This document shows positions 1 through 8,599 of a stretch of 64,000 bases of DNA, piece after piece. The notes under the pieces were generated by a model, which made no database searches, was not told the origin of the DNA, and saw nothing but the letters and a program-made list of their open reading frames with translations. Each line of letters begins with the position of its first letter. The stretch's first letter is position 1. Origin of the DNA: OCS116 cluster bacterium AG-435-F03 (GTDB taxonomy: Bacteria > Pseudomonadota > Alphaproteobacteria > MED-G09); assembly GCA_003212795.1 (NCBI GenBank), contig QCOV01000003.1, positions 75,001 through 139,000 of the forward strand, read 5' to 3'. The position numbers and the translations under genes are program-made.

Positions 1-632
1 TCAGGTTCTGGTAAAACAGCTACAGTTGCAGCCGAGGTATGAATTCTTCCGCTTGACTCTGTTGCCGGAACTCTTTGAACTCTATGCACACCAGATTCAA
101 ATTTTAATTTCGAAAATACATTTTCTCCAGAAATTGATAAAATGATTTCTTTATATCCACCGACATCGCCATCAGATAAAGCCATTATTTGTGTTTTCCA
201 TTTATTTAAATCACTATATCTTTGATACATTCTATATAAGTCTCCAGCAAAGATAGCCGCTTCATCACCTCCTGTTCCTGCTCGTATTTCTAGAATAACA
301 TCGTTAGCATCGGCCTTATCTTTGGGTAAAAGCATTAATTGGATGGACTCTTCTATTTGTAATATATTTTCTTTTAATTCTTCTAATTCAGTTTTTGCAA
401 GATCGAGCATTTCAGGATCAGATGAATCATCATTGATAATATCATTTAATTCTTCGCTTTCTGTTTGGAATTTTTTCCAATCAACAATTGCGTTTTTTAA
501 TGGCTCAATTTCTGAATATTCTTTCGAGAATTTTACATAATCTTCTGAAGATAATTCACTACTTAGAGATTTCTCTAACTCGCTTGATCTATCTAATATG
601 CTTTCTAACTTATCTAATGGTATTTGAGTCAT
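1..632 (-). CDS. prfA: Peptide chain release factor 1 (partial, C-terminus outside window)
   Basis: Release factor 1 reads UAA/UAG stop codons and triggers peptide release on the ribosome. Translating from the ATG at 632 gives 210 residues, open to the window edge. A coiled N-terminal domain is followed by [18 protein letters not shown] (about 115-132) and [20 protein letters not shown] (about 178-197), both hallmarks of class I release factors. The GGQ catalytic loop would lie just past the cut, so its absence is an edge effect. It is the last visible gene of a lysC-ispG-prfA series, 18 bases after ispG. RF1 is favoured over RF2 by the N-terminal sequence; the codon-recognition tripeptide is not visible. 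Confidence 0.93.
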   Translation of the reverse strand, partial: MTQIPLDKLESILDRSSELEKSLSSELSSEDYVKFSKEYSEIEPLKNAIVDWKKFQTESEELNDIINDDSSDPEMLDLAKTELEELKENILQIEESIQLMLLPKDKADANDVILEIRAGTGGDEAAIFAGDLYRMYQRYSDLNKWKTQIMALSDGDVGGYKEIILSISGENVFSKLKFESGVHRVQRVPATESSGRIHTSAATVAVLPEP

Positions 633-650
633 ATTTATTAATGTCTTTAT

Positions 651-1739
651 TTATTTTTGTTTTATTTTTTTTTCAACTTCATTAACAATTGAGTCAATTA
701 ACTCATCATTATTTCGTTTTGCAAGTTGCTTTCCATCGACATAAAGCATTCCACTGTCATTTCCACCGCCAGTAAATCCTACATCTGACATAGTAGCTTC
801 ACCAGGGCCATTAACTACACAACCAATTACAGAAATTGTAAATGGTTCAGAAATACTTGATAAACGTTCTTCTAACTTTTTTACTGTACCGATAACATCA
901 AAACCTTGTCTCGCGCATGAAGGGCACGAAATTATATTAACTCCTCGATGTCTTAGTCCAAGACTTTTTAAAATACTAAAACCAACTTTTATCTCTTCAA
1001 CTGGGTCTGCAGATAGAGAAACTCTTAATGTATCGCCAATTCCTTGAGCCAGAAGCTGACCAATGCCAATGGAAGATTTAATTGTGCCATCCATTAATCC
1101 ACCAGCTTCGGTAATGCCTAAATGAAGAGGAGCATCGGTTACTTTTGATAACTCTTTATATGACTCAACTGTAAGTAAAACATTTGAAGTTTTTACAGAT
1201 ATCTTAAAATTATTAAAATCTAAATCTCTTAAAATATTTTCATGGAATAATGCACTCTCAACCATTGCTGATGGCGAAGGTCCTTTATATTTTTCAAGTA
1301 TATTTTTTTCTAAAGATCCGCCATTAACACCTATTCTAATTGAACAATCGTTATCTTTGGCAGCCTTAACGACTTCTTTAACCCTATCAATAGATCCAAT
1401 ATTGCCTGGATTAATTCTTAAACATGATGCACCAGATTCTGCTGCTTCTATTGCCCTTTTATAATGAAAATGAATATCAGCAACTATTGGAACATTAGTT
1501 TGATCAACTATCTCTTTTAGAGATTTTGACGACTCCTCGTCAGGACAAGAAATTCTAACAATATCAGCACCTGCATCCTCTAAGTCCAATACTTGTTTTA
1601 TTGTTGATTTGATGTCCCGTGTATCAGTATTTGTCATTGATTGAACACTAATAGGCGCATCACCTCCGACAGGTATGTCTCCGACATATATTTTTCTTGT
1701 CTTATTCCTTTTAATATCTATCCCATAAGGATTATTCAT
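651..1739 (-). CDS. ispG: 4-hydroxy-3-methylbut-2-en-1-yl diphosphate synthase (flavodoxin)
   Basis: IspG converts 2-C-methyl-D-erythritol cyclodiphosphate to HMBPP in the MEP isoprenoid pathway, using a [4Fe-4S] cluster in the cytoplasm. The 362-residue protein is close to the E. coli length. It begins with the typical [20 protein letters not shown] segment and contains the TIM-barrel stretch [20 protein letters not shown]. The cluster ligands are visible as CPSC (Cys272, Cys275) and [10 protein letters not shown] (Cys307, with the Glu close behind). It sits 30 bases downstream of lysC and 18 bases upstream of prfA on the same strand, so co-transcription is likely. Confidence 0.97.
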   Translation of the reverse strand: MNNPYGIDIKRNKTRKIYVGDIPVGGDAPISVQSMTNTDTRDIKSTIKQVLDLEDAGADIVRISCPDEESSKSLKEIVDQTNVPIVADIHFHYKRAIEAAESGASCLRINPGNIGSIDRVKEVVKAAKDNDCSIRIGVNGGSLEKNILEKYKGPSPSAMVESALFHENILRDLDFNNFKISVKTSNVLLTVESYKELSKVTDAPLHLGITEAGGLMDGTIKSSIGIGQLLAQGIGDTLRVSLSADPVEEIKVGFSILKSLGLRHRGVNIISCPSCARQGFDVIGTVKKLEERLSSISEPFTISVIGCVVNGPGEATMSDVGFTGGGNDSGMLYVDGKQLAKRNNDELIDSIVNEVEKKIKQK

Positions 1740-1769
1740 TAGTTACCTTTCAAATAAAATCAGATAAAT

Positions 1770-2999
1770 TTACCTATCTAATATAAAGGACTGATGTAGC
1801 ATATTAACAGCTTTTTCAGCCTGCTCATTGCTAATGAGAATAGATATTTTTATTTCTGAAGTAGAAATAACATCAATATTTATATCATTTTCAGACAATA
1901 TGCTGAACATCTTAGCTGCTACACCTGCATTACTTCGCATGCCAACACCAATAATGGAAATTTTAGCAATGTTACTATCAGTCAATAAACTTTCATATGG
2001 AACATCATCTTTAATTTGTTCCATAATTTTTTCTGCGTCCAACAAATCATCTTTAGGTATTGTAAAAGTTATATCAGTTGTCCTAGAACTTTCTGAAATA
2101 TTCTGTACGATCATATCAACATTGATATTATTTTCTGAGAGAGATGAAAATATTTTAGCTGCAATACCAGGTTTATCTCTTACGCCTATTAAAGTTATTT
2201 TACAATCATTCAGGCTTGAAGTTACACCTGTAACAACGCGTTGGTCATTAATTGCGTCCTCTTCTGTAACAATAGTTCCAGCATCTTCTTTATTCTCGTT
2301 AGCAAAACTAGATAATACCCTTAAAGCAACATTATTTGTCATAGCAGTCTCAACTGATCTTGTTTGAAGAACTTTAGCTCCCAAAGATGCCATTTCTAAC
2401 ATTTCTTCATATGATACTTTATCAAGTCTTTTGGCCTCAGGTACTTTGTTGGGATCAGTTGTATATACGCCATCTACATCAGTATATATGTCACAATAAT
2501 CAGCGTTTATGGCTGCAGCAATTGCCACAGCTGATGTATCAGAGCCTCCTCTTCCTAGAGTTGAAACTCGTCCTTCTGATGTAATGCCTTGAAATCCAGG
2601 AATAACACATACTTTTTTATCTTTGAGAATCTTATTTATAAGCTCTGATTTTATAGCTTCAATTCTTGCAGATTTATGATCATTAGATGTCAAAATAGGA
2701 ATTTGCCATCCTAGACAAGAACTTGCACCTATACCATTTTCATTCAGCGCTGCTGCAAGCAAACCAACACTTACTTGCTCTCCAGAAGAAATAACGACAT
2801 CGTATTCTTCAGGACTAAAGTTATCAGAGATATCTTTTGTAAGATTGATTAAGCGGTCTGTTTCTCCAGCCATAGCGGATAAAACGACTACAACTTCATG
2901 TCCCTCATCATATACTGATTTAACAATATTTGAGACATTTTGTATTCTATCAATACTTCCAACAGATGTTCCACCAAATTTCATAACGATACGTGACAT
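1770..2999 (-). CDS. lysC: Aspartate kinase
   Basis: Aspartokinase phosphorylates L-aspartate, the first step to lysine, threonine, methionine and diaminopimelate. The N-terminal kinase domain has MKFGGTSVGS near the start and GRGGSDTSAVAIAAA around residue 150. Two C-terminal ACT domains (about 265-409) carry the usual regulatory region, so feedback inhibition by lysine and/or threonine is expected from the family. I chose the ATG at 2999: GGAG lies six bases upstream and the protein then starts MSRIVMKFGG. An in-frame ATG at 3002 and a TTG at 3011 are less well placed. It is divergent from ubiG across a 127-base gap and first in the lysC-ispG-prfA series. Confidence 0.96.
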   Translation of the reverse strand: MSRIVMKFGGTSVGSIDRIQNVSNIVKSVYDEGHEVVVVLSAMAGETDRLINLTKDISDNFSPEEYDVVISSGEQVSVGLLAAALNENGIGASSCLGWQIPILTSNDHKSARIEAIKSELINKILKDKKVCVIPGFQGITSEGRVSTLGRGGSDTSAVAIAAAINADYCDIYTDVDGVYTTDPNKVPEAKRLDKVSYEEMLEMASLGAKVLQTRSVETAMTNNVALRVLSSFANENKEDAGTIVTEEDAINDQRVVTGVTSSLNDCKITLIGVRDKPGIAAKIFSSLSENNINVDMIVQNISESSRTTDITFTIPKDDLLDAEKIMEQIKDDVPYESLLTDSNIAKISIIGVGMRSNAGVAAKMFSILSENDINIDVISTSEIKISILISNEQAEKAVNMLHQSFILDR

Positions 3000-3126
3000 C
3001 ATGATCTCCAAAATTATTTCAAAATTTATCCTTAATTAGTTATATAGATTACTCTATATAAGCTGGACAAGTAATAGATAATGTATAGGACTCATAGGAG
3101 CAAGCATAAGTGAAGAAGAAATTAAG

Positions 3127-3858
3127 ATGAATACAACCATAGATCCTTTAGAAAAAGAAAAATTTTCAAAAATGGCAGAAGAGTGGTGGGACCCAACGGG
3201 AAAGTTCAAAGCCTTACATAAATTTAACCCTAAAAGGATTGAATTTATTAGGGATAAATTGGTTGAACACTTTTCAATTGAGTCCGATTTAGAAAATCCT
3301 TTTTCAAACCTTGATATTTTAGATATTGGTTGCGGAGGTGGTCTTTTATCTGAACCAATGTCAAGATTAGGAGCGAATGTTACAGGCATTGATATTGTAG
3401 ATAAAAATATCAATGTAGCAAAAACGCATTCTGAAGAACAAAACTTAGAAATTGATTATAAAATTACAACTGCTGAAGAACTTGCATTGGGTAAGAAGAA
3501 ATTTGATGTGATATTAAATATGGAAGTTATAGAACATGTAGCAGATTTAAATTTATTTATTGAGTCTTGTGAAAAATTATTGAAAAAGAATGGACTGCTT
3601 TTCTTTGCCACATTAAATAGAAATATATTGTCCTTTGGTTTAGCCATAGTTGGTGCAGAATATATTCTTGGCTGGCTACCTAAAGGTACCCATAATTGGA
3701 AGAAATTTATTACACCTGAAGAATTAAAAATAATCTTTAGATCAAGCGGTTTGAATATTACAGATATTATGGGAATGAAATATAACCCTATCTATGATAG
3801 TTGGTATTTATCCGAAGATACAAGTGTAAATTATCTTGGTACTGCTATTAAATCTTAA
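3127..3858 (+). CDS. ubiG: Ubiquinone biosynthesis O-methyltransferase
   Basis: UbiG performs both O-methylation steps of ubiquinone synthesis using S-adenosylmethionine. At 243 residues it has the normal family length. The N-terminal segment FSKMAEEWWDPTGKFKALHK is diagnostic for UbiG, and motif I is ILDIGCGGGLLSEPMSRLGA (about 69-88). The region NMEVIEHVAD and the C-terminal GTHNWKKFITPEEL also fit. A purine-rich GAAGAAG lies upstream of the ATG. The gene is divergent from lysC, a common alphaproteobacterial arrangement. Its TAA overlaps the stop codon of the convergent DUF1178 gene in a shared TTAA at 3855-3858. Confidence 0.95.
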   Translation: MNTTIDPLEKEKFSKMAEEWWDPTGKFKALHKFNPKRIEFIRDKLVEHFSIESDLENPFSNLDILDIGCGGGLLSEPMSRLGANVTGIDIVDKNINVAKTHSEEQNLEIDYKITTAEELALGKKKFDVILNMEVIEHVADLNLFIESCEKLLKKNGLLFFATLNRNILSFGLAIVGAEYILGWLPKGTHNWKKFITPEELKIIFRSSGLNITDIMGMKYNPIYDSWYLSEDTSVNYLGTAIKS

Positions 3859-4271
3859 TTCTTAGATTTAGGATTTAAAGATGGCAAAGGCTGAACATTA
3901 ATGCCTTCCTCTATAAGGTCTTTTGCTTCCTCAACTGTTGTTTCGCCATAAATATCTTTTTGTTCTTTTTCTTCATAATGCATCGCTCTAGCTTCATCAG
4001 GAAACTTATCACCAACATATTCATAATTTTCCTTAACGTGTTTTTTGATCTTATTCATAACCATCTCAACTTTCTTAACATCACTTTTAGGAGCTTTCTG
4101 ATTTGATTTAGAAGGGATATTCGGAGCCATAATTGATTTGCTAATTTTTTTTGAACCACAAAGAGGACATTCGACTGAAGATTCTTCTAATTGTTTTTGA
4201 CAAGTATCATAGTCAGAAAACCAAGCTTCAAAATTATGTTCTTGGTCACAAATGAGGGAATATTTAATCAT
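3855..4271 (-). CDS. DUF1178 family protein (function unknown)
   Basis: This 138-residue protein begins with the DUF1178 signature: MIKYSLICDQEHNFEAWF, a C..Q spacing, and a zinc-ribbon-like CPLCGSKKISKSIMAP at about 37-52. The only cysteine pair suitable for metal is CPLC, together with Cys9 and Cys23. The function of the family is not known to me. The gene overlaps grxC by four bases (ATGA), so the two are translationally coupled. The pairing with a glutaredoxin and ubiG is common in alphaproteobacteria, which supports the identification. Its stop shares TTAA with ubiG on the other strand. Confidence 0.88.
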   Translation of the reverse strand: MIKYSLICDQEHNFEAWFSDYDTCQKQLEESSVECPLCGSKKISKSIMAPNIPSKSNQKAPKSDVKKVEMVMNKIKKHVKENYEYVGDKFPDEARAMHYEEKEQKDIYGETTVEEAKDLIEEGINVQPLPSLNPKSKN

Positions 4272-4519
4272 GATAAAAGCTTTTCAAGATCACCACTTCT
4301 ATCAATTGCATATAAATCATCATAACCACCTACATGTGTATCATTGATAAAAATTTGAGGGACGGACCGCTTACCATTAGCTTTTTCAATCATTTCCATC
4401 ATGAGATCTGGATTATCGCCAACATATATTTCTTTATAATCTAATCTTTTACTTTGCAGTAAAGCCTTCGCTTTTTCACAATAAGGGCACATAGGTCCGG
4501 TATAAATTATAATATCCAT
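4268..4519 (-). CDS. grxC: Glutaredoxin 3
   Basis: Glutaredoxin 3 is a small cytoplasmic thiol-disulfide oxidoreductase reduced by glutathione. The 83-residue protein has the dithiol active site CPYC at residues 12-15, the cis-proline segment KRSVPQIFINDTHVGG, and the GGYDDLYAID glutathione-binding end. Length and motifs match GrxC rather than a monothiol CGFS glutaredoxin. It is the upstream partner of the DUF1178 gene with a four-base overlap. The gap of 72 bases to the divergent methyltransferase gene at 4592 would hold both promoters. Confidence 0.96.
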   Translation of the reverse strand: MDIIIYTGPMCPYCEKAKALLQSKRLDYKEIYVGDNPDLMMEMIEKANGKRSVPQIFINDTHVGGYDDLYAIDRSGDLEKLLS

Positions 4520-4591
4520 TTCATCCTCTATGCTTATAATATGGTAAATTGGTAATTAAATTCAAGATTTCTTAATAAAAAGAGCTATTTG

Positions 4592-5422
4592 ATGCACAAC
4601 AGAAAACTTATAAAAGTTAGGCAAGAAAAAGAAAATATAAATAATTTCGAAGAAAAAATCTTTTTCAAAGACTATCAGAACGATTTTGTTGAAAGAGTTT
4701 CACTCATTAATGAAAATTTTGAAAAGTCTCTTGCGTTTGGTTTTCGAGGATCAAAACTAGAATTTTCAAAAAATGTAAAAAATGTAATTTATGGAAATCT
4801 TGGAAAAAGTAATAAAACAAATATTATCTATGATGAAGAGTTAATGCCCTTTAAAGAGTCATCATTAGATTTAATTATGAGTTTCTTTAATCTTCATTTT
4901 GCAAATGATGTACCGGGTATTCTTTATCAAACATTAAGGAGTCTAAAACCAAATGGCTTATTTATAGCCTCTATGTTTTGTGAAAATACTCTGCAAGAAC
5001 TCAATTACTCTTTTATTAAAGCCGAGGAGGAGATTTGCGGAGGAATGAGTCCAAGAGTAAGTCCTTTTGCTAAGTTACAAGCTTTGGCTTCATTAATGCA
5101 GGAAATAAATTTTTCTTTACCAGTTGCTGATATTGACCGTCATTCTGTCTATTATAAACATCCATCAAATTTATTAACCGACTTAAAAAAACTCGGAGAA
5201 ACAAATTCCCTTCTAAGAATGAATAAATCATTCTTAAGAAAAGATGTTTTGAATAGAATGTATGAAATTTATATCGATAATTTTTCCAAAGATGGAAAAA
5301 TTGTTGCCACTTTTGAAATAGCTTGGCTCACGGGATGGAAATATCATGAAAGTCAGCAAAAACCTCTTAAGAGAGGATCAGGAATGACTAATATGGTTGA
5401 GGGCGTGAAAAAATTTGAATAA
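4592..5422 (+). CDS. NDUFAF5-like SAM-dependent methyltransferase-fold protein
   Basis: The 276-residue protein matches the bacterial relatives of mitochondrial NDUFAF5, a complex I assembly factor that modifies an arginine of the NDUFS7 subunit. The matching segments are SLDLIMSFFNLHFANDVPGI (about 90-109), GGMSPRVSPFAKLQALASLM and the C-terminal HESQQKPLKRGSG. Its place next to grxC is typical for alphaproteobacteria, although the usual comF neighbour is missing. The canonical glycine-rich motif I is degenerate (FGFRGSKLEF), so the exact reaction is uncertain. The ATG at 4592 is preferred over the TTG at 4589. It may be annotated as BioC, but no biotin genes are nearby. Confidence 0.8.
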   Translation: MHNRKLIKVRQEKENINNFEEKIFFKDYQNDFVERVSLINENFEKSLAFGFRGSKLEFSKNVKNVIYGNLGKSNKTNIIYDEELMPFKESSLDLIMSFFNLHFANDVPGILYQTLRSLKPNGLFIASMFCENTLQELNYSFIKAEEEICGGMSPRVSPFAKLQALASLMQEINFSLPVADIDRHSVYYKHPSNLLTDLKKLGETNSLLRMNKSFLRKDVLNRMYEIYIDNFSKDGKIVATFEIAWLTGWKYHESQQKPLKRGSGMTNMVEGVKKFE

Positions 5423-5427
5423 AAGAA

Positions 5428-7005
5428 TTAGAGCTTACCTTCAATAGCCTTATCAATGAGATCAATAACTTCTTTAACGCCATAAAGGATAATAAATGAA
5501 CCCAATCTTGGTCCTTGCGTTTGTCCAAGAAGAATTTCATATAAAGCAGAAAACCAATCCTTCAAAGACTCAAAATGACTATTCATTCCAATATCATAAA
5601 TTATAGTTTGAATTTTCTCTGGATCAGTTTCATTTTCCATCTCTAGAAGGTTTTCTTTAAGAGTTTCAAGATATTCAATCTCTTGTTTTTCTGGTTTACG
5701 ATATTTTTTAGTAGGTAAAACAAAGTCCTTGTAATATTCCAATGCGAAAACAACTAATTGATCAATATATTGACTGGCCTCTTCAGAAATATCGTCAAAA
5801 TATCCCTTTATAAAACCCCAGATTACTTCTTTGCTACTGGCTTGAGAGGCGCTAACGAGATTTAAAATCAGTGAAAATGTAACCGGACTTTCAATTATTA
5901 TTGGATTACCGTCATGAATATGAAAAACCGGATTACTTAATTGATCTTTTACTTCTTGGTTAGGATATTTTTCTGAAAAACTTTGATATTCATCTACAGC
6001 TTTAGGAATAACATCAAATGTTAGTTTTTTTGCTCTTCTTGGATTCTGATACATATATAAGATGAGACTTTCTTTTGAAGCAAATTTAAGCCAGTCATCT
6101 ATTGAAATACCATTACCCTTAGATTTAGATATCTTTTCACCTTTTTCATCAAAAAATAATTCATAATTGAAACCAACTGGAGCAAAACCTCCAATTGCTT
6201 TACATATTTTTCCTGAAAGAGTTACAGATTCAATTAAGTCTTTTCCTGCCATCTCATAATCAACATCTAATGCAACCCAACGCATTGCCCAATCAGCTTT
6301 CCATTGTAATTTACATTTACCACCTAAAATGGATGTTTCTTTTTCTTCCTGCGTATTTGGATGCTCATATAAAATTGATTTTTCTTTTGTATTGTAATCT
6401 AAAACTTTTGCGAGTAGTACCTGTCCAGTGTCCGGACAAATAGGTAGAAAAGGTGAATAAGTTTTTTTTCTTTCCTCACCTATCGTTGGTAAAATGATAT
6501 TTATAATTGCTTCATAATTTTCTAAGATCTTAGATAATGTCTCATCAAAATTACCATTCTTGTAATAATCTGTTGCACTAGCAAATTCATATTCAAAACC
6601 AAATTGATCGAGAAACTCTTTTAATAAATTATTATTATGATCAGCAAAACTTGAAAATTTATGATAAGGATCAGGAATATCTGATAATGGCTTTTCTAAA
6701 TTTTCAGATAATATTTTAGAATTTGGAATATTATCAGGGACTTTTCTTAATGCATCCATGTCATCAGAAAAACATATTAATTTTGTTTCGATGCTTTTAT
6801 CTAATACCTTAAGAGCATGCCTAACCATTGATGTCCGAGCAACTTCTCCAAAAGTACCTATATGAGGTAAACCTGAAGCTCCATAACCAGTTTCAAACAC
6901 GGCACTATTGGAACCTGACTTTTCAAGGCGCTTTAAAATTTTTCTTGCCTCTTCGAAAGGCCATGACTTGCTTTCTTGGGCTACAGATATTATTGATTTA
7001 TTCAT
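5428..7005 (-). CDS. lysS: Lysine--tRNA ligase, class I
   Basis: This class I lysyl-tRNA synthetase (also called LysK) charges tRNA-Lys. Class I LysRS occurs in archaea and in most alphaproteobacteria instead of the class II enzyme. The 525-residue protein shows the HIGH-type motif ASGLPHIGTFGEVARTSMV (about 44-62), the segment MRWVALDVDYEMAGKDLIES, and the KMSKS-type motif KISKSKGNGIS near residue 290. The C-terminal helical anticodon-binding region is present. The start codon at 7005 overlaps the start codon of the divergent gene at 7004, so its promoter must lie inside that gene unless the mRNA is leaderless. Confidence 0.96.
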   Translation of the reverse strand: MNKSIISVAQESKSWPFEEARKILKRLEKSGSNSAVFETGYGASGLPHIGTFGEVARTSMVRHALKVLDKSIETKLICFSDDMDALRKVPDNIPNSKILSENLEKPLSDIPDPYHKFSSFADHNNNLLKEFLDQFGFEYEFASATDYYKNGNFDETLSKILENYEAIINIILPTIGEERKKTYSPFLPICPDTGQVLLAKVLDYNTKEKSILYEHPNTQEEKETSILGGKCKLQWKADWAMRWVALDVDYEMAGKDLIESVTLSGKICKAIGGFAPVGFNYELFFDEKGEKISKSKGNGISIDDWLKFASKESLILYMYQNPRRAKKLTFDVIPKAVDEYQSFSEKYPNQEVKDQLSNPVFHIHDGNPIIIESPVTFSLILNLVSASQASSKEVIWGFIKGYFDDISEEASQYIDQLVVFALEYYKDFVLPTKKYRKPEKQEIEYLETLKENLLEMENETDPEKIQTIIYDIGMNSHFESLKDWFSALYEILLGQTQGPRLGSFIILYGVKEVIDLIDKAIEGKL

Positions 7006-7411
7006 GACATTATTAAATCCAAACGATGCTCTTATTTATAGCATGACTCTATCTTCTGCAATAGATGGGGAAATATCAAACAAAGAGATGCAATTTATAC
7101 AGACTTGTATCAATAATTTACCAATCTTCAAAACCTATAATAGTGAGGACTTAGAAAAAACATTAAGTATGTTTTTTGAATTATTAAGTGGCGATAATGA
7201 TCCAGAAACAATTATAGAATTAATTGACCAGGCTTTAGATAAAAAAAATAAATATATCGCATATGCTTTATCTGTAGAGATTATGATGGTTGAAGAAAAC
7301 TTCACTAATGAAAAGTTACGCTTATTAGAGTTACTTGAAAAAAACTTTGAAATTAATGATCTTGAATCAGCATCAATTAAATATACAATCAAGACTAAGT
7401 ACTCTGATTAA
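7004..7411 (+). CDS. TerB-like small helical protein
   Basis: The 135-residue all-helical acidic protein starts MTLLNPNDALIYSMTLSSAI and resembles the TerB (tellurite-resistance B) superfamily found as a single-domain protein in alphaproteobacteria. Family relatives carry metal-binding acidic residues; here D20/E22 and E28 sit in the first helix pair. The open frame extends upstream into lysS, but the ATG at 7004 is the best start by comparison with the usual N-terminus of this protein group. The start codon overlaps the divergent lysS start by two bases. It is followed 16 bases later by a methyltransferase gene on the same strand. Its function is unknown. Confidence 0.72.
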   Translation: MTLLNPNDALIYSMTLSSAIDGEISNKEMQFIQTCINNLPIFKTYNSEDLEKTLSMFFELLSGDNDPETIIELIDQALDKKNKYIAYALSVEIMMVEENFTNEKLRLLELLEKNFEINDLESASIKYTIKTKYSD

Positions 7412-7427
7412 ATCAAAAGGGAATGTC

Positions 7428-8174
7428 ATGAACTTGATCTTTTTCAAACCTAGAAATATCGGCTTTTTAATGCGTATGATTAAAGAGAGACTACTAGAAT
7501 TGTTTCTAAAAAGAGAAGATTTGGCTTCTGATGTTAGAAACTATGTCTTAAATAATGCAAAAAAGAATGATCCCGATAGTGTGCTATATACAATGGATGA
7601 ATTTGCAAAAAGAAAAAGATTTTTAATGAATGTTGGAGATGTTAAAGGCAAAATTTTAACAGATGAAATTAAAAAGTTAGGATCAAATCTAACTATCTTA
7701 GAGCTTGGATGTTTTTGCGGTTATTCAGCCATATTGATGGCCAAGACTCTTGGAGAACAAGGTAAAGTCATTTCCATAGAAATTAGTAAACATTATGCCA
7801 AAATCGCAAATGAAATAATCGAATTTTCTGGCCTAAAAAACAAAGTTATTATTATAGAAGGACCATCAGAAAAAATAATCCCAACACTACGATATGAATT
7901 CGATCTTGTTTTTATTGATCATTGGAAAGATTTATACAAAAGAGATCTTCAGCTAATCGAAAAAAGAGGTTTATTAAAAAATCAATCAATTGTATTTGCA
8001 GATAATGTTGGGAGTCTCATTGAAGCATTAGTGGGTAAAAGGGGTAAATCAACAGATTATCTAGAATATGTAAGAAATCATAAGAATTTTCAGAGTAAAA
8101 ATATAAATACAAACTTAGAATATTCTAATGCTGAAGATGCCGTCGAAATATCGACCTATAGAGTTAAGCATTAG
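7428..8174 (+). CDS. COMT-type O-methyltransferase
   Basis: The 248-residue protein has a Rossmann SAM-binding motif, ILELGCFCGYSAILMAKTLG, at about residues 87-106, then GKVISIEISKHYAKIANEII and an acidic metal-site region FDLVFIDHWKD. This arrangement is that of catechol-O-methyltransferase and related class I enzymes. The substrate cannot be told from sequence. The ATG at 7428 is preceded by AAAAGGGA at a good distance; the longer frame back to 7335 would overlap the upstream gene and lacks such a site. The TAG stop overlaps the stop of the convergent gene in TTAG. Confidence 0.82.
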   Translation: MNLIFFKPRNIGFLMRMIKERLLELFLKREDLASDVRNYVLNNAKKNDPDSVLYTMDEFAKRKRFLMNVGDVKGKILTDEIKKLGSNLTILELGCFCGYSAILMAKTLGEQGKVISIEISKHYAKIANEIIEFSGLKNKVIIIEGPSEKIIPTLRYEFDLVFIDHWKDLYKRDLQLIEKRGLLKNQSIVFADNVGSLIEALVGKRGKSTDYLEYVRNHKNFQSKNINTNLEYSNAEDAVEISTYRVKH

Positions 8175-8590
8175 AAATCTTCGCATTCATCCGGGTTAAT
8201 GGCACATTTATTTTCAAAAACGCCCGTGAAAAGTCCTCCTTTAGAATTATTCGTTGCTTTATTTCTTATAGTTTTCTTATTTGGAAATGCCTGTTGGAAA
8301 GCATTATTTGAAATCTCATAAATGCTTTTATTTTGATTTAATTTATCATTTGCATAATAGTTTTCAACAATAACTAATAATTGTTGATTAATAATCTCAT
8401 AACCAATATCAATCTTATTGTTGCTGATCATTTCATCAAATATACCTCGAAGATAACCGACACAGTAAGAGCTGGAATCAGTATTTGCAGTTTCGCCGCA
8501 TTTATTGAGAAAATCGACAGCTTTTAATTGTTTTGTAAAGACGCAAGAAACTAACACTATAGAAATTATCAATATAATTTTATTTTTCAT
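8171..8590 (-). CDS. Small exported protein, Rap1a/Tai-like
   Basis: The 139-residue protein has a hydrophobic N-terminal segment (about residues 4-20) followed by QLKAVDF. It may be cleaved by signal peptidase I after LKA, or it may be a lipoprotein because LVSC at residues 13-16 fits a lipobox. The body contains DFLNKCGE and SYCVGYLRGIFDEM (about 42-55), which recall the Rap1a/Tai immunity-protein fold found widely in proteobacteria as exported small proteins. Four cysteines are present in the mature part. There is no toxin gene next to it. The family assignment is tentative. Confidence 0.6.
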   Translation of the reverse strand: MKNKIILIISIVLVSCVFTKQLKAVDFLNKCGETANTDSSSYCVGYLRGIFDEMISNNKIDIGYEIINQQLLVIVENYYANDKLNQNKSIYEISNNAFQQAFPNKKTIRNKATNNSKGGLFTGVFENKCAINPDECEDF

Positions 8591-8599
8591 AATCCTTCA

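Noticed and set aside
1828-2367. 179-codon open frame antisense to lysC
   Set aside because: Mirror of a well-supported aspartokinase gene; no start signal or recognisable motif.
3054-3413. 119-codon minus-strand frame at the ubiG start
   Set aside because: It overlaps the conserved UbiG N-terminus and has no coding evidence of its own.
4592-5422. Malonyl-ACP O-methyltransferase BioC
   Set aside because: The C-terminal ESQQKPLK segment and grxC neighbourhood fit the NDUFAF5-like group, and no biotin genes are present.
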